A DNA stretch of 64,000 bases from Zhihengliuella sp. ISTPL4. Its GTDB lineage: Bacteria; Actinomycetota; Actinomycetes; Actinomycetales; Microbacteriaceae. The stretch covers positions 372,001 through 436,000 of the forward strand of contig NZ_CP025422.1 of assembly GCF_002848265.1 (NCBI RefSeq), written 5' to 3'. Position numbers and translations under genes: made by a program. Under the pieces are notes generated by a model. The model was given only the letters and a program-made list of their open reading frames with translations. It was not told the origin of the DNA and searched no databases. Below, piece after piece: positions 25,701 through 35,500 of the stretch (position 1 is its first letter; every line of letters starts with the position of its first letter).

Positions 25701-26874
25701 GTCGGGTGGTCTCGCAGCGCGGGTCTCGCTCGGGCGCCGCTTCACGCCGGTGTCGACCGAGTTCCTGCTGATCGCCTCGACCGCTCTGCTCCTCACCATC
25801 TTCGGCCTCGTGATGGTCCTGTCGGCGACGAGCGCCACCGCAGTGGCGAACGCGCAGAACCCCTTGGACGGGGCGCTCCGGCAGGGCGTCTTCGCTCTCC
25901 TCGGCGTTCCGATGATGTTCCTCATCAGCCGCTTCCCTGTGGCCTTCCTCAAGCGCATGGCTTGGCCGGCACTCTTCGGGGCGGTGGCCCTCCAGCTCCT
26001 CGTGTTCACCCCGCTCGGCGTCGCCGACGGCGGCAACCGGAACTGGATCCAGGTGGCGGGCTTCCAGATGCAGCCGTCGGAGTTCCTCAAACTCGCCCTC
26101 GCCCTGTGGATCGCCGCCGTGCTCCTGCGCAAGCAGACCATGCTGGGGACCTGGCACCACGTCTTCATCCCGGTCGTCCCCGTCGGCGCCCTGGCGATCG
26201 GCACGGTGCTCGCGGGCAAGGACCTCGGCACCGCGATGGTGATGGTCCTCATCCTCCTCGGCTGCCTCTTCTTCTCCGGCGTGAAGCTGCGGCTGTTCAT
26301 CATCCCGATGATCCTGGGCGTGGTCGCCGTGCTGGCCTACGCGCTCTCCAGCGAGGATCGCATGCGCCGCATCACGGCGACCTGCGACGACATGGCGCTC
26401 TACTACACGGACTGCTACCAGTCGATCCACGGCATCTGGGGCATGGCCTCCGGCGGTGTCTTCGGGCTCGGCCTCGGCAACTCCCAGGAGAAGTACGGCT
26501 GGCTCCCCGCAGCCGGCAACGACTTCATCTTCGCCATCGTCGGCGAGGAGCTCGGCCTGATCGGCTGCATCGTCGTGCTCGCCCTCTTCACGTTCTTCAC
26601 GGTCGGCGCTTTCCATGTGATCCGCAAGACCTCCGACCCGTTCATCCGCGTCGCGGCGGGCGGCATCACGGTGTGGATCGTCGGCCAGGCCGTACTGAAC
26701 ATCGGCGTGGTCATCGGGGTCTTCCCGGTGATGGGCGTCCCTCTGCCGTTCATGTCTCAGGGAGGCACGGCCCTCTTCGCCGTGCTCATCGCCTGTGGTG
26801 TCCTGCTGGCCTTCGCGCGCACGATCCCGGTCACCGAGAAGCAGTCAGCCGAGCGGGGTAGGGTCGCGAGGTGA
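25669..26874 (+). CDS. ftsW: Lipid II polymerase FtsW (SEDS family)
   Basis: This 401-residue SEDS glycosyltransferase has about ten TM segments. Signatures: GLVMVLSATSA, GGNRNWIQVAGFQMQPSEF, LAGKDLGTAMVM, GLGNSQEKYGWLPAAGNDFI, and PVMGVPLPFMSQGGTAL near the C-terminus. It polymerises septal glycan with FtsI. The gene begins 32 bases inside murD. The end contains TAGGGT, six bases before murG, a likely internal promoter. Confidence 0.94.
   Translation: MTQVARPPRSESGGLAARVSLGRRFTPVSTEFLLIASTALLLTIFGLVMVLSATSATAVANAQNPLDGALRQGVFALLGVPMMFLISRFPVAFLKRMAWPALFGAVALQLLVFTPLGVADGGNRNWIQVAGFQMQPSEFLKLALALWIAAVLLRKQTMLGTWHHVFIPVVPVGALAIGTVLAGKDLGTAMVMVLILLGCLFFSGVKLRLFIIPMILGVVAVLAYALSSEDRMRRITATCDDMALYYTDCYQSIHGIWGMASGGVFGLGLGNSQEKYGWLPAAGNDFIFAIVGEELGLIGCIVVLALFTFFTVGAFHVIRKTSDPFIRVAAGGITVWIVGQAVLNIGVVIGVFPVMGVPLPFMSQGGTALFAVLIACGVLLAFARTIPVTEKQSAERGRVAR
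26859..26864 (+). promoter_or_regulatory. Internal -10 hexamer before murG
   Basis: TAGGGT lies inside the ftsW end, six bases before the murG GTG, so murG may also be made from a leaderless transcript. Confidence 0.5.
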
Positions 26875-27947
26875 CTTCGTACCTCCTCGCCGGCGGTGGC
26901 ACCGCCGGCCATGTCAATCCGCTGCTCGCCGTCGCCGACGCCCTTCGCGAGCGCGATCCCTCGGCGACGATCCTCGTGCTCGGCACGGCGGAGGGGCTGG
27001 AGTCCCGGCTCGTCCCCGAGCGCGGCTACGAGCTGCTCATCGTCGACAAGGTGCCGTTCCCGCGGCGCCCGAACGCCCAGGCCGCCGCGTTCCCCGGCCG
27101 GTTCCGCCGAGCGATCGCCCAGGTGCGCTCGCACATCCGGCAGCACGGCATCGACGTCGTCGTGGGCTTCGGCGGCTATGCCTCGGCGCCCGCCTACGTC
27201 GCCGCGCGCCGAGAGCGCATCCCCTTCGTCGTGCACGAGGCCAATGCGAAGCCGGGGCTGGCGAATGTGCTCGGCGCCCGAGCCGCGGCAGGGGTGGGCG
27301 TCGCCTTCGCCGGAACCCCGCTGCGGGGGAGCGAGGTGGTCGGCATGCCGTTGCGGCGCGAGGTCATCACCCTCGACCGGGCGGCGCGGCGTGGCGAGGC
27401 GGCCGAGTACTTCGGTCTCGATGCCGGTCGTCCCGTGCTGCTCGTCTTCGGTGGCTCGCTCGGCGCACAGCGGCTGAACGACGCCCTCGCGGACTCGTGG
27501 CGCGACATCCTCGCCGCCGGCTGGCAGCTTCTGCACGTGACGGGGGAGCGCAGCGAACTCCCCGACCCCGGCGTGCCCGGGTACGTCCTCCGTCGCTACG
27601 TCGACCGTATGGATCTCGCCTTCGCCCTGGCCGACCTCATCGTGTCCCGCTCGGGATCGGCGACGGTGAGCGAGATCAGCGCGCTCGGCATCCCCGCGCT
27701 GTACGTGCCGTACTCGGTGGGCAACGGCGAGCAGCGTTTGAACGCCGGCTCCGCTGTGGCCGCGGGGGCGGCGCAGCTCCTCGACGACGCGAGCTTCGAT
27801 GGCGACGCGGTGCGCCGGATCGTCGTGCCGCTGCTCGGCGACCGCGAACGCCTCCGGCGGATGGCGGAAGCCGCGGAGACGACCGGCACCCGTACCGGCA
27901 CCGAGAACGTCGTGGCGATGATCGACCGTGCGCTCGGCGCGGCGTGA
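26871..27947 (+). CDS. murG: UDP-GlcNAc:lipid I N-acetylglucosaminyltransferase
   Basis: This 358-residue GT28 enzyme converts lipid I to lipid II at the inner membrane face. Signatures: LLAGGGTAGHVNPLLAVADA (G-loop 1), GFGGYASAP, HEANAKPGLAN, and LVFGGSLGAQRLND in the C-domain. GTG start overlaps the ftsW stop by four bases. Confidence 0.96.
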   Translation: MTSYLLAGGGTAGHVNPLLAVADALRERDPSATILVLGTAEGLESRLVPERGYELLIVDKVPFPRRPNAQAAAFPGRFRRAIAQVRSHIRQHGIDVVVGFGGYASAPAYVAARRERIPFVVHEANAKPGLANVLGARAAAGVGVAFAGTPLRGSEVVGMPLRREVITLDRAARRGEAAEYFGLDAGRPVLLVFGGSLGAQRLNDALADSWRDILAAGWQLLHVTGERSELPDPGVPGYVLRRYVDRMDLAFALADLIVSRSGSATVSEISALGIPALYVPYSVGNGEQRLNAGSAVAAGAAQLLDDASFDGDAVRRIVVPLLGDRERLRRMAEAAETTGTRTGTENVVAMIDRALGAA

Positions 27948-27974
27948 CGCCGCCGTCCGGACGAGAACGAAAAG

Positions 27975-27980
27975 TAGACT
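27975..27980 (+). promoter_or_regulatory. -10 hexamer of murC
   Basis: TAGACT lies nine bases before the murC ATG in the 42-base murG-murC gap. It suggests a promoter inside the dcw cluster. Confidence 0.55.
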
Positions 27981-27989
27981 GAAGCGGAC

Positions 27990-29390
27990 ATGATCAGACC
28001 CGACCTCTCCCTCCCCATCCCTGAGACGATCACCGCCGCGCACTTCATCGGCATCGGTGGTTCGGGGATGAGCGGACTCGCCAAGATGTTCCTCGACGCG
28101 GGCATCCGCGTCTCCGGCAGCGACCGCGCCGACAGCGACAACCTCCGCGCGCTGGCGGCCGCGGGGGCGACGGTGCACGTCGGCCACGATGCCGCGCACC
28201 TCGCCGATGCGGACACCGTGGTGCACACCGGCGCCATCTGGCCCGAGAACCCCGAGTTCGTCACCGCGAAGGCGCACGGCCTGCACGTCATCCATCGGTC
28301 CCAGGCACTCCACTGGCTGATCGGCACGCGCCGACTCGTCTCGGTGGCGGGCGCCCACGGCAAGACGACGTCCACGGGGATGATCGTCACGGCGCTGCGT
28401 GAGCTCGGCGCGGACCCGCACTTCGTCAACGGTGGGGTGATCGAGCAGCTGGGCACGTCCAGCGCGACCGGGAGCGGCGACCTCTTCGTCATCGAGGCGG
28501 ATGAGTCGGATGGGACCTTCCTCCTGTACGACACGGCGGTGGCGCTCATCACGAACGTCGACCCCGACCATCTCGACCACTACGGCTCCGACGAAGCCTT
28601 CCACGATGCGTTCGTGCGCTTCGCGGATGCGGCCTCCGAGGCCGTGGTCATCTCCAGCGACGACCCGGGCGCGCTCCGCGTGCTGGCCGGTCTGTCCCAC
28701 CCCCGCATCCTCACCTTCGGGCAGGCCGAGGACGCCGACGTCCGCGTCAGTGACATCGTCACCTCCGGTCCCGTTGCCGCCGTCGTCTCCCACGGCGGCG
28801 AGTCGGAGCGCATGCAGCTCGCCGTTCCCGGTGTGCACAATGCGGTCAACGCGACGGGAGCGGTCGCCGTCCTCCTCGCGCTCGGGCATCCGCTTCGCGC
28901 CGCCATGCGTGCCGTCGAGGGCTTCGCGGGGACGATCCGTCGCCTCGAGCGCCACGGCGAGGAGCGCGGGGTCACGGTCTACGACGACTACTCCCACCAC
29001 CCGACCGAGGTGCGGGCCGCCCTCGAGGCCATGCGCAGCATCGCCGGCTCGGGCCGCCTGATCGCGATCCAGCAGCCGCACACGTACTCGCGGACGCAGC
29101 ACATGTACCAGGAGTTCGCGGACGTCCTGGAGCAGCTCGCCGATCACACGGTGATGCTGGACGTCTACGGTGCCAGAGAGGACCCGGTTCCCGGTGTCAC
29201 GGGCGAGCTGGTGAGCGGCGCGTTCGCTGACCCCTCCCGTGTGCACTTCGTGGCCGACTGGCAGGAGGCCGCCGACTACACGGCGTCCGTCGCGCAGGAC
29301 GGCGACTTCGTCGTGACCCTCGGGTGCGGCAACGTCTACCAGATCATCCCGCAGGTTCTGGAGTCGCTGCGCCGGACAGACGGGGCGTAG
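27990..29390 (+). CDS. murC: UDP-N-acetylmuramate--L-alanine ligase
   Basis: This 466-residue Mur ligase adds the first amino acid, L-Ala, to UDP-MurNAc. Signatures: [23 protein letters not shown] loop [37 protein letters not shown] and QPHTYSRTQ. Length is normal. The preceding 42-base gap and TAGACT hexamer mark a likely internal promoter; ftsQ follows after three bases. Confidence 0.96.
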   Translation: MIRPDLSLPIPETITAAHFIGIGGSGMSGLAKMFLDAGIRVSGSDRADSDNLRALAAAGATVHVGHDAAHLADADTVVHTGAIWPENPEFVTAKAHGLHVIHRSQALHWLIGTRRLVSVAGAHGKTTSTGMIVTALRELGADPHFVNGGVIEQLGTSSATGSGDLFVIEADESDGTFLLYDTAVALITNVDPDHLDHYGSDEAFHDAFVRFADAASEAVVISSDDPGALRVLAGLSHPRILTFGQAEDADVRVSDIVTSGPVAAVVSHGGESERMQLAVPGVHNAVNATGAVAVLLALGHPLRAAMRAVEGFAGTIRRLERHGEERGVTVYDDYSHHPTEVRAALEAMRSIAGSGRLIAIQQPHTYSRTQHMYQEFADVLEQLADHTVMLDVYGAREDPVPGVTGELVSGAFADPSRVHFVADWQEAADYTASVAQDGDFVVTLGCGNVYQIIPQVLESLRRTDGA

Positions 29391-29393
29391 CCC

Positions 29394-30317
29394 GTGCGCC
29401 GGCCGCCCCCGCTTCCGAGCGCTCCGGACACTCCGGGGGAGACGGACGCCGCGTCCGAGCGGATCGCCCGCCGGCGTCGCGCGACGTCGCCAGAGGAGGT
29501 CGGAGTCGTGTCGTCGGCCGCTCCCGCGGGAGCGGACGAGGACGCCGAGGGAGAGCATGTCCCCAGCTCGTCGATGGACGTCTGGCGTGCGGCCCGCGCC
29601 CGCCGCAAGGCGCTCCGTGCGGAGATCCGTCGGTTCACCCAACGGTCGCGGCGGCGCCGTATCGTCTGGTTGAGTGCCCTCGGGGCCGTCGTCCTGCTGA
29701 TCGGCGGCAGTGTCGCGGCGGCGTACAGCCCGCTCTTCGCCGTCGAGCGCATCACGGTCACCGGCACGACGACGATCGACCCCGCCGTGATCGAGGGTGC
29801 CCTCGCCGACCAACTCGGAACGCCGCTCGCCTTGGTCGACACGAGCGAGGTCAAAGCGGCATTGCTGACGTTTCCGCTCATCGAGACCTATGCACTGGAG
29901 GCCCGACCGCCGCACGACCTCACCGTGCGCATCGTCGAGCGCACGCCGATCGGTGTCATCCAATCCGGCGCCGGGTTCACGCTGGTCGACGCCGCAGGCG
30001 TCGCTCTCTCCACGACCGCAGAGCGCCCGGCGGGGCAGCCACTCGTGGAGGTCGAAGACGGGGTGGACTCGCCGGCCTTCCGCAGCGCGGGGCTCGTCGT
30101 CCGGGCGCTCCCGGCGGACATCCGCAGCACGCTCACCGGGGTCCGCGCCTCGACGGCGGACGACGTGACCTTGACCCTCGACTCGGGGCTCACGGTCGTG
30201 TGGGGGAGTCAGGAGGACTCAGGGTTGAAGGCGCTCGCGCTCTCCGCCGCGCTCGTGAAGAACCCCGATGCCTCGTCGATCGACGTCACCTCACCCGACG
30301 TCGCGGTCGTCGGCTGA
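29394..30317 (+). CDS. ftsQ: Cell division protein FtsQ
   Basis: This 307-residue bitopic protein has a long charged N-terminal cytoplasmic region (1 to about 88, Pro/Arg/Glu-rich), one TM segment (LSALGAVVLLIGGSVAAAY), and a POTRA domain starting at FAVERITVTGTTTIDPAVI. PLIETYALEARPPHDLTVRI and VERTPIGVI are typical of the FtsQ beta region. It scaffolds FtsL/B and the FtsWI synthase. GTG start, three bases after the murC stop. Confidence 0.9.
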   Translation: MRRPPPLPSAPDTPGETDAASERIARRRRATSPEEVGVVSSAAPAGADEDAEGEHVPSSSMDVWRAARARRKALRAEIRRFTQRSRRRRIVWLSALGAVVLLIGGSVAAAYSPLFAVERITVTGTTTIDPAVIEGALADQLGTPLALVDTSEVKAALLTFPLIETYALEARPPHDLTVRIVERTPIGVIQSGAGFTLVDAAGVALSTTAERPAGQPLVEVEDGVDSPAFRSAGLVVRALPADIRSTLTGVRASTADDVTLTLDSGLTVVWGSQEDSGLKALALSAALVKNPDASSIDVTSPDVAVVG

Positions 30318-30417
30318 TCTCTTTCGACGGGAATGGCGCGACACGCCCATGTCGCTGCGCGCGCGCGAGCAGGCGGCGCTTACCTTCGATCTGAGAGAAC
30401 GCAATACCGGGAAATAC

Positions 30418-30441
30418 TTTACACCTCTAGTTGAGGTTTAA
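30418..30441. promoter_or_regulatory. Dyad in the ftsZ upstream region
   Basis: TTTACACCTC, then TAGT, then TGAGGTTTAA is an imperfect inverted repeat centred near 30430, in the only AT-rich patch of the 164-base ftsQ-ftsZ gap. It lies 41 bases before the ftsZ ATG and could be an operator, for example for FtsR, or a leader hairpin. Confidence 0.4.
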
Positions 30442-30481
30442 GGTTCATCCCTTTCCAGGCTCTACTAATCGGAGGCCGGCC

Positions 30482-31636
30482 ATGAGCCAGAACCAGAACT
30501 ACCTCGCCGTGATCAAGGTCGTCGGCGTCGGCGGTGGCGGCGTCAACGCCGTCAACCGCATGATCGAGCTCGGTCTCCGCGGAGTCGAGTTCATCGCCGT
30601 CAACACCGACGCGCAGGCGCTGCTCATGAGCGACGCCGACGTCAAGCTCGACGTGGGCCGCGAGCTCACCCGCGGCCTCGGCGCCGGTGCGGACCCCGAG
30701 GTGGGTCGTCGCGCCGCGGAGGACCACGCGGAGGAGATCGAGCAGGCGCTGACCGGCGCCGACATGGTCTTCGTCACCGCCGGAGAGGGCGGTGGCACCG
30801 GAACGGGTGGTGCCCCGGTCGTCGCCCGCATCGCGAAGTCGATCGGCGCCCTGACCATCGGTGTGGTCACGAAGCCGTTCTCCTTCGAGGGACGCCGCCG
30901 CCAGAGCCAGGCCGAGGCGGGCGTCGCGAAGCTGAAGGAAGAGGTCGACACCCTCATCGTCGTCCCGAACGACCGTCTGCTCGAGATCAGCGACCGCGGC
31001 ATCTCGATGATCGAGGCGTTCGCCACCGCCGACCAGGTGCTCCTCGCCGGTGTCCAGGGCATCACGGACCTCATCACGACCCCGGGTCTCATCAACCTCG
31101 ACTTCGCCGATGTGAAGTCGGTCATGCAGGGAGCCGGCTCCGCCCTGATGGGCATCGGATCGGCGCGGGGCGCCGACCGGGCGATCAAGGCGGCGGAACT
31201 CGCCGTCGAATCCCCGCTGCTGGAGGCCTCGATCGAAGGCGCGCACGGCGTGCTGCTGTCGATCCAGGGTGGTTCGAACCTCGGCATCTTCGAAATCCAC
31301 GACGCCGCGGATCTCGTGAAGGAGGCCGCGCACCCCGAGGCCAACATCATCTTCGGTACGGTCATCGACGACACGCTCGGCGACGAGGTGCGCGTGACCG
31401 TGATCGCCGCAGGCTTCGACGGCGGCGAGCCCTCGCTGCGACTGGACCCGATGGTCGTCTCGCGTCCCTCGACCGCCTCCCTTCCCGAGGTGGCGCTGTC
31501 GGAGGCCTCCGAGCCTGCGGCCGAGAAGAGCGCGCCCGAGCCCGCCCCGGCGCCCACGGTACCGCGCACCCCGGCGACGAGCATCGAGCCGGCTTTCGCC
31601 GACGACGACATCGACATCCCCGAATTCCTGAAGTGA
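30482..31636 (+). CDS. ftsZ: Cell division GTPase FtsZ
   Basis: This 384-residue tubulin homologue forms the Z ring. It shows the GTP-binding [14 protein letters not shown], the tubulin signature [13 protein letters not shown] (about 103-117) and the catalytic [11 protein letters not shown] loop. A Pro/Ala/Glu linker of about 60 residues leads to the conserved tail [10 protein letters not shown], which binds SepF and FtsW in actinobacteria. GGAGG lies seven bases before the ATG; the in-frame ATG 51 bases upstream is rejected. It has its own upstream promoter region. Confidence 0.97.
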   Translation: MSQNQNYLAVIKVVGVGGGGVNAVNRMIELGLRGVEFIAVNTDAQALLMSDADVKLDVGRELTRGLGAGADPEVGRRAAEDHAEEIEQALTGADMVFVTAGEGGGTGTGGAPVVARIAKSIGALTIGVVTKPFSFEGRRRQSQAEAGVAKLKEEVDTLIVVPNDRLLEISDRGISMIEAFATADQVLLAGVQGITDLITTPGLINLDFADVKSVMQGAGSALMGIGSARGADRAIKAAELAVESPLLEASIEGAHGVLLSIQGGSNLGIFEIHDAADLVKEAAHPEANIIFGTVIDDTLGDEVRVTVIAAGFDGGEPSLRLDPMVVSRPSTASLPEVALSEASEPAAEKSAPEPAPAPTVPRTPATSIEPAFADDDIDIPEFLK

Positions 31637-32340
31637 CGACACCGGTCGGCGCTTCGGCGCCATCGGATCTGGCCGCGCGGCTGTCGGCGATCGACGAGAA
31701 GATCGCCGACGCCGCGCGTGCCGCCGGGCGCTCTCCCGCGGAGATCACCCGGATCGTCGTCACCAAGTTCCACCCGGCCTCCCTGGTGCGCGACCTGCAC
31801 GACCTCGGTGTCCGCGCGGTGGGGGAGAACCGGCAGCAGGAGCTCACCGCCAAGACGGCGGAGCTCTCCGCGCTCGACCTCGAGTGGCACTTCATCGGAC
31901 AGGGCCAGACGAACAAGGCGTCGGCGATCCGGCGGGGTGCCGACGTCGTGCACTCCGTCGACCGCGACCGGTTCGCGGATGCCCTGCATCGGGCTGCCGA
32001 GGCCGACGATGTGCTCGACGTGCTCGTGCAGGTCAACCTGACCGAGGACGAGGGGCGGGGCGGCGTCGCGCCCACCTCGGCGGTGGCGTTGGCCGAGCAC
32101 GTGCTCGCGCTGCCGTCGCTCCGGCTCCGCGGGGTCATGGCCGTCGCGCCGCTCGACGAGGACCCTGCCGCCGCCTTCGCGCGTCTGCGTCGGATCGCCG
32201 ACGACGTGCAGACGGTGGCGCCGGACGCCACCTGGATCTCGGCCGGCATGACCGGCGACTTCGCCGAGGCGGTCGCCGCCGGCGCGACACACCTGCGGAT
32301 CGGTTCCGCAATCACGGGACCGCGCCCCGCCCGGGGTTAG
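31633..32340 (+). CDS. ylmE: YggS/YlmE-family PLP-binding protein
   Basis: This 235-residue single-domain TIM-barrel protein belongs to the PLP homeostasis family (PLPBP/YggS). [13 protein letters not shown] holds the lysine that binds PLP, followed by GENRQQEL and [12 protein letters not shown]. The family buffers PLP and affects amino-acid metabolism; it usually lies between ftsZ and sepF. The YfiH-type gene found between ftsZ and ylmE in mycobacteria is absent. GTG start overlaps the ftsZ stop. Confidence 0.9.
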   Translation: MTTPVGASAPSDLAARLSAIDEKIADAARAAGRSPAEITRIVVTKFHPASLVRDLHDLGVRAVGENRQQELTAKTAELSALDLEWHFIGQGQTNKASAIRRGADVVHSVDRDRFADALHRAAEADDVLDVLVQVNLTEDEGRGGVAPTSAVALAEHVLALPSLRLRGVMAVAPLDEDPAAAFARLRRIADDVQTVAPDATWISAGMTGDFAEAVAAGATHLRIGSAITGPRPARG

Positions 32341-32383
32341 CCTGTGACAAGACCAGCCCGAAACGTTCGAACCGGAGGACACG

Positions 32384-32863
32384 ATGGGTAACCCGCTGAA
32401 GAAGACCATGGTGTATCTCGGCCTCGCCGACGAGGAAGAGGTCTACGAAGAGGAGACGCCGGCGCCCGCCCGCGCCCAGCGCGAGCGTGAGCGTGAGCGT
32501 GACCGCGAAGAGCCGGCACCGGCTCCCGTCACGCCGCTCCGTCGTCCCGTCGCCGTCCGCCAGCCTGCAGCAGGAGCCGTGAACGAGATCCTCACCGTCC
32601 ACCCGAAGCAGTACCGCGACGCCCAGCTCATCGCGGAGAGCTTCCGCGAGGGCGTCCCGGTCATCATCAACCTCTCCCAGATGAGCGACGCCGACGCGCG
32701 CCGTCTCATCGACTTCGCGAGCGGTCTCTCCCTCGGCCTGTACGGCCGTATCGAGCGGGTGACCTCCAAGGTCTTCCTGCTCTCGCCGGAGAACATCGCG
32801 GTGTCGGGTCACGGGGGCATCGCGCACGCAGACGCCGAGTCTGCGGGCTTCGACCACTCCTAG
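32384..32863 (+). CDS. sepF: Cell division protein SepF
   Basis: This 159-residue protein is the membrane anchor of the Z ring in bacteria lacking FtsA. N-terminal [14 protein letters not shown] is the amphipathic membrane-binding helix. A charged linker follows, with ERERERD encoded by three GAGCGT repeats at 32483-32500, then the C-terminal SepF domain (about 75-150; [38 protein letters not shown]). CGGAGGA precedes the ATG. Length is normal. Confidence 0.93.
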   Translation: MGNPLKKTMVYLGLADEEEVYEEETPAPARAQRERERERDREEPAPAPVTPLRRPVAVRQPAAGAVNEILTVHPKQYRDAQLIAESFREGVPVIINLSQMSDADARRLIDFASGLSLGLYGRIERVTSKVFLLSPENIAVSGHGGIAHADAESAGFDHS

Positions 32864-32866
32864 ACC

Positions 32867-33163
32867 GTGCAGCTGGTCTCGGTCCTCGCCAGCATCGTCC
32901 ACCTGGTGCTGCTGGTCTACATCCTCGTGCTCTTCGCGCGCCTCATCCTGGACTACATCCCGATGTTCAATCGGGAATGGCGGCCCAAGGGATTCGGTCT
33001 CGTCGCCGCGGAGGCGGTCTACACCGTCACCGATCCGCCCATCCGGTTCTTCCGGCGGATCATCCCTCCGTTGCGCATCGGTCAGCTCTCCCTGGACTTC
33101 GGCTTCGCGCTGACCCTCCTGGTCGTCCTGATCCTCATGAACATCGTGCGCCTGTTCATCTGA
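32867..33163 (+). CDS. YggT-family membrane protein
   Basis: This 98-residue protein has two TM segments (LASIVHLVLLVYILVLFARL and FALTLLVVLILMNIVRLF) around a conserved loop with TDPPIRFFRRIIPPLRIG, the YggT signature. YggT is routinely coded between sepF and divIVA in actinobacteria and is thought to act in division or ion homeostasis, but its biochemical role is unknown. GTG start, three bases after the sepF stop. Confidence 0.88.
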   Translation: MQLVSVLASIVHLVLLVYILVLFARLILDYIPMFNREWRPKGFGLVAAEAVYTVTDPPIRFFRRIIPPLRIGQLSLDFGFALTLLVVLILMNIVRLFI

Positions 33164-33203
33164 TCATCCCCGCGTGTCGCGCCGGGGACCGCGGCGAGTT
33201 CGC

Positions 33204-33252
33204 CGAGCCTGGGTGTCGTGGCATCGCGACCCCAAGGCTCGGGGGCTATGCT
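33204..33252 (+). promoter_or_regulatory. Hairpin and -10 candidate upstream of divIVA
   Basis: CGAGCCT (33204-33210) pairs with AGGCTCG (33235-33241), and an inner GGGTGTCG/CGACCCC stem extends it. TATGCT (33247-33252) follows and would give a leader of about 85 bases with AAGAGGAG before divIVA. Confidence 0.4.
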
Positions 33253-33344
33253 GGCACCCAGGTGCGCGCCCCGGGTTCGCGCCACATCACGAACACGCCA
33301 TACATCGGTACTGGCAATCGAACTCATCGAAAGAGGAGCCACCC

Positions 33345-33938
33345 ATGGCACTTACCCCGGATGACGTCGTCACCAAGCAGTTCCAGCACGTCCGCTTCAA
33401 GGACGGCTTCGACCCGGACGAGGTCGACGACTTCCTCGACGAGATCGTCATCGAGTGGCGCAAGGCCCTCGAGGAGAACGCCGAGCTGAAGGCGAAGCTC
33501 GCCGCGTACGAGTCGGGCTCCGCGCCCGCCGCCGCTGCAGAGCCGGTCGCCGCCGCTCCCGCCCCGGCCCCCGCGGCCGAGACTCCCGCCGAGCCTGCCC
33601 CGACCGGCTCCGCGACCGCCACCGCCGGCATCATCGAGCTCGCGCAGCGTCTGCACGACGAGCACGTGGCCGAGGGTGAGGCCAAGCGCGACCAGCTCAT
33701 CTCCGAGGCCGAGGCCGAGGTCGCCCGCATCCGCACGGAGGCCGAGGCGAAGCAGCGCGAGGAGACCGCACGTCTCGAGCGCGAGCGCAACACGCTGGAG
33801 GCCCGCATCACCGAGCTGCGCAACTTCGAGCGCGACTACCGCTCGCAGCTCCGCGGCTACATCGAGGGTCAGCTCCGCGAGCTCGACGAGAAGTCGGGCT
33901 CCACGGACTCCACGCCGGTCTCCGCGATCGGCCTGTAA
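33345..33938 (+). CDS. divIVA: Polar growth protein DivIVA/Wag31
   Basis: This 197-residue coiled-coil protein recruits the cell-wall synthesis machinery to poles and septa in actinobacteria. The N-terminal DivIVA domain (MALTPDDVVTKQFQHVRFKD, GFDPDEVDDFLDEI) is followed by an Ala/Pro-rich linker (about 60-90) and a long coiled coil (ELAQRLHDEHVAEGEAKRDQ onward, 95-190). It is shorter than mycobacterial Wag31. AAGAGGAG lies before the ATG; upstream in-frame codons are not used. Confidence 0.94.
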   Translation: MALTPDDVVTKQFQHVRFKDGFDPDEVDDFLDEIVIEWRKALEENAELKAKLAAYESGSAPAAAAEPVAAAPAPAPAAETPAEPAPTGSATATAGIIELAQRLHDEHVAEGEAKRDQLISEAEAEVARIRTEAEAKQREETARLERERNTLEARITELRNFERDYRSQLRGYIEGQLRELDEKSGSTDSTPVSAIGL

Positions 33939-33947
33939 GGCGCCCTC

Positions 33948-34520
33948 TTGTCAGGACGTCGTCCCCTTCGTCGGTCGGCGGCCGGTGCGATCGTTGCGGT
34001 TCTCGCAGCGGTCGTGCTGGCCGCCGATCAGTTTGTGAAGTACCTCACCATCGAGAACCTGCCGCTGCACGAGGCGGTCCCGGTTCTCGGCGAGTTCCTC
34101 CAGCTCTACTACGTGCGCAATCCCGGTGCGGCGTTCTCGCTGGGCTCCGGCGTGACCTGGATCTTCACCATCGCCCTCGCCGTGGTGGCGGGCATCATCG
34201 TCTGGAAGGCCTTCGGGCTGCGCTCGCGCCTCTGGGCCGTGGTCCTCGGGTGCCTCCTCGGGGGTGTCCTGGGTAATCTGACGGACCGTCTCTTCCGGGC
34301 TCCCGGCTTCCCGGTCGGCGAAGTGGTGGACATGATCTCGATGCCGTGGATGATGCCGGCGATCTTCAACGTCGCCGACATCTTCATCGTCACGGGGATG
34401 ATCTCGGTCGCTCTGCTCGTCGTGTTCGGGCTCCGGTTCGACGGCACCCGCGAGCGGGACCACGCGCCGGTGGAGACGGACGAGGACGCCGAGGCGGCTG
34501 CTGCGTCCGAGGGGCGCTGA
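33948..34520 (+). CDS. lspA: Lipoprotein signal peptidase II
   Basis: This 190-residue aspartyl protease cleaves prolipoprotein signal peptides. Four TM segments are visible, with the two catalytic Asp motifs GNLTDRLF and FNVADIFIV and the conserved [12 protein letters not shown]. The start is TTG 33948, nine bases after the divIVA stop. It probably serves lipoproteins found here, such as CtaC, the SsuA-type protein and the 59417-59950 protein. A charged C-terminal tail is extra. Confidence 0.93.
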   Translation: MSGRRPLRRSAAGAIVAVLAAVVLAADQFVKYLTIENLPLHEAVPVLGEFLQLYYVRNPGAAFSLGSGVTWIFTIALAVVAGIIVWKAFGLRSRLWAVVLGCLLGGVLGNLTDRLFRAPGFPVGEVVDMISMPWMMPAIFNVADIFIVTGMISVALLVVFGLRFDGTRERDHAPVETDEDAEAAAASEGR

Positions 34521-34522
34521 CC

Positions 34523-35443
34523 GTGGAGTCCCGGTCGCTGCCCGTTCCGGACGGGCTCGACGGCACGCGCGTCGACGCCGCCCTCGCCAAGCTGCTCGGG
34601 TTCTCCCGCACCTTCGCGGCGGAGGTGGCGGGCTCCGGTGGCGTGCGTCTCGACGGCGTGACCCTCGACAAGTCCGACCGCCTGCGCGGTGGTGCCTGGC
34701 TCGACGTCGAGTGGGAGCCGAAGGAGGGCCCGAAGATCGTGCCGATCGCGGTGCCGGAACTCGGCATCGTCTACGACGACGATGACATCGTCGTCGTGGA
34801 CAAGCCGACCGGAGTCGCCGCCCATCCCTCGCTCGGATGGGAGGGCCCGACGGTAGTCGGTGCTCTTGCGGCTGCCGGCTTCCGGGTGGCGACGAGCGGT
34901 GCGCCGGAGCGTCAGGGCGTCGTGCACCGGCTGGACGTGGGCACGAGCGGTCTCATGGTCGTCGCCAAGAGCGAGGCCGCTTACACCGCGCTCAAGCGCG
35001 CGTTCAAGGAGCGCACGGTCGAGAAGATCTATCACGCGGTGGTACAGGGTCATCCGGACCCGCTCGTGGGCACGATCGACGCTCCGATCGGTCGGCACCC
35101 GAACCACTCGTGGAAGTTCGCTGTCGTCCCGGACGGCAAGCCTTCCGTGACGCACTACGAGACGCTCGAGGCGTTTCCCGGTGCGTCCCTGCTCGAGATC
35201 CACCTGGAGACGGGCCGCACCCATCAGATCCGGGTGCACATGGCGGCGCACCGGCACCCGTGCGTCGGCGATCCGCTGTACGGCGCGGACCCGACGCTGT
35301 CGGCCCGCCTCGGACTCACGCGGCAGTGGCTGCACGCGCATCAGCTGGCCTTCGCGCATCCGACGACGGGGGAGTGGGTGCAGTTCACCTCGCCCTATCC
35401 GGAGGACTTCCAGCACGCGCTGGACGTGCTGCGCGGCGAATAG
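34523..35443 (+). CDS. RluA/RluD-family 23S rRNA pseudouridine synthase
   Basis: This 306-residue protein has an N-terminal S4 RNA-binding domain ([20 protein letters not shown], about 15-70) and a catalytic domain with [15 protein letters not shown], the RLD motif holding the catalytic Asp. [17 protein letters not shown] is the conserved C-terminal motif. It is RluD-like by domain order; the target uridines are inferred. GTG start two bases after lspA. The lspA-rluD-dnaE order is common in actinobacteria. Confidence 0.9.
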   Translation: MESRSLPVPDGLDGTRVDAALAKLLGFSRTFAAEVAGSGGVRLDGVTLDKSDRLRGGAWLDVEWEPKEGPKIVPIAVPELGIVYDDDDIVVVDKPTGVAAHPSLGWEGPTVVGALAAAGFRVATSGAPERQGVVHRLDVGTSGLMVVAKSEAAYTALKRAFKERTVEKIYHAVVQGHPDPLVGTIDAPIGRHPNHSWKFAVVPDGKPSVTHYETLEAFPGASLLEIHLETGRTHQIRVHMAAHRHPCVGDPLYGADPTLSARLGLTRQWLHAHQLAFAHPTTGEWVQFTSPYPEDFQHALDVLRGE

Positions 35444-35500
35444 CCGCACCCGGCGGGGCGTCGCTACGCCGGTGTCCGTGGTCTCCGCCACACTGACCGC

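Noticed and set aside
32483..32500. Triple GAGCGT repeat as a mobile or regulatory repeat
   Set aside because: It lies in frame inside sepF and codes the charged linker ERERER, so it is simply coding low complexity.
33174..33344. N-terminal extension of DivIVA from an upstream in-frame start
   Set aside because: The extension lacks the DivIVA signature, spans a hairpin and promoter-like TATGCT, and AAGAGGAG points to ATG 33345.
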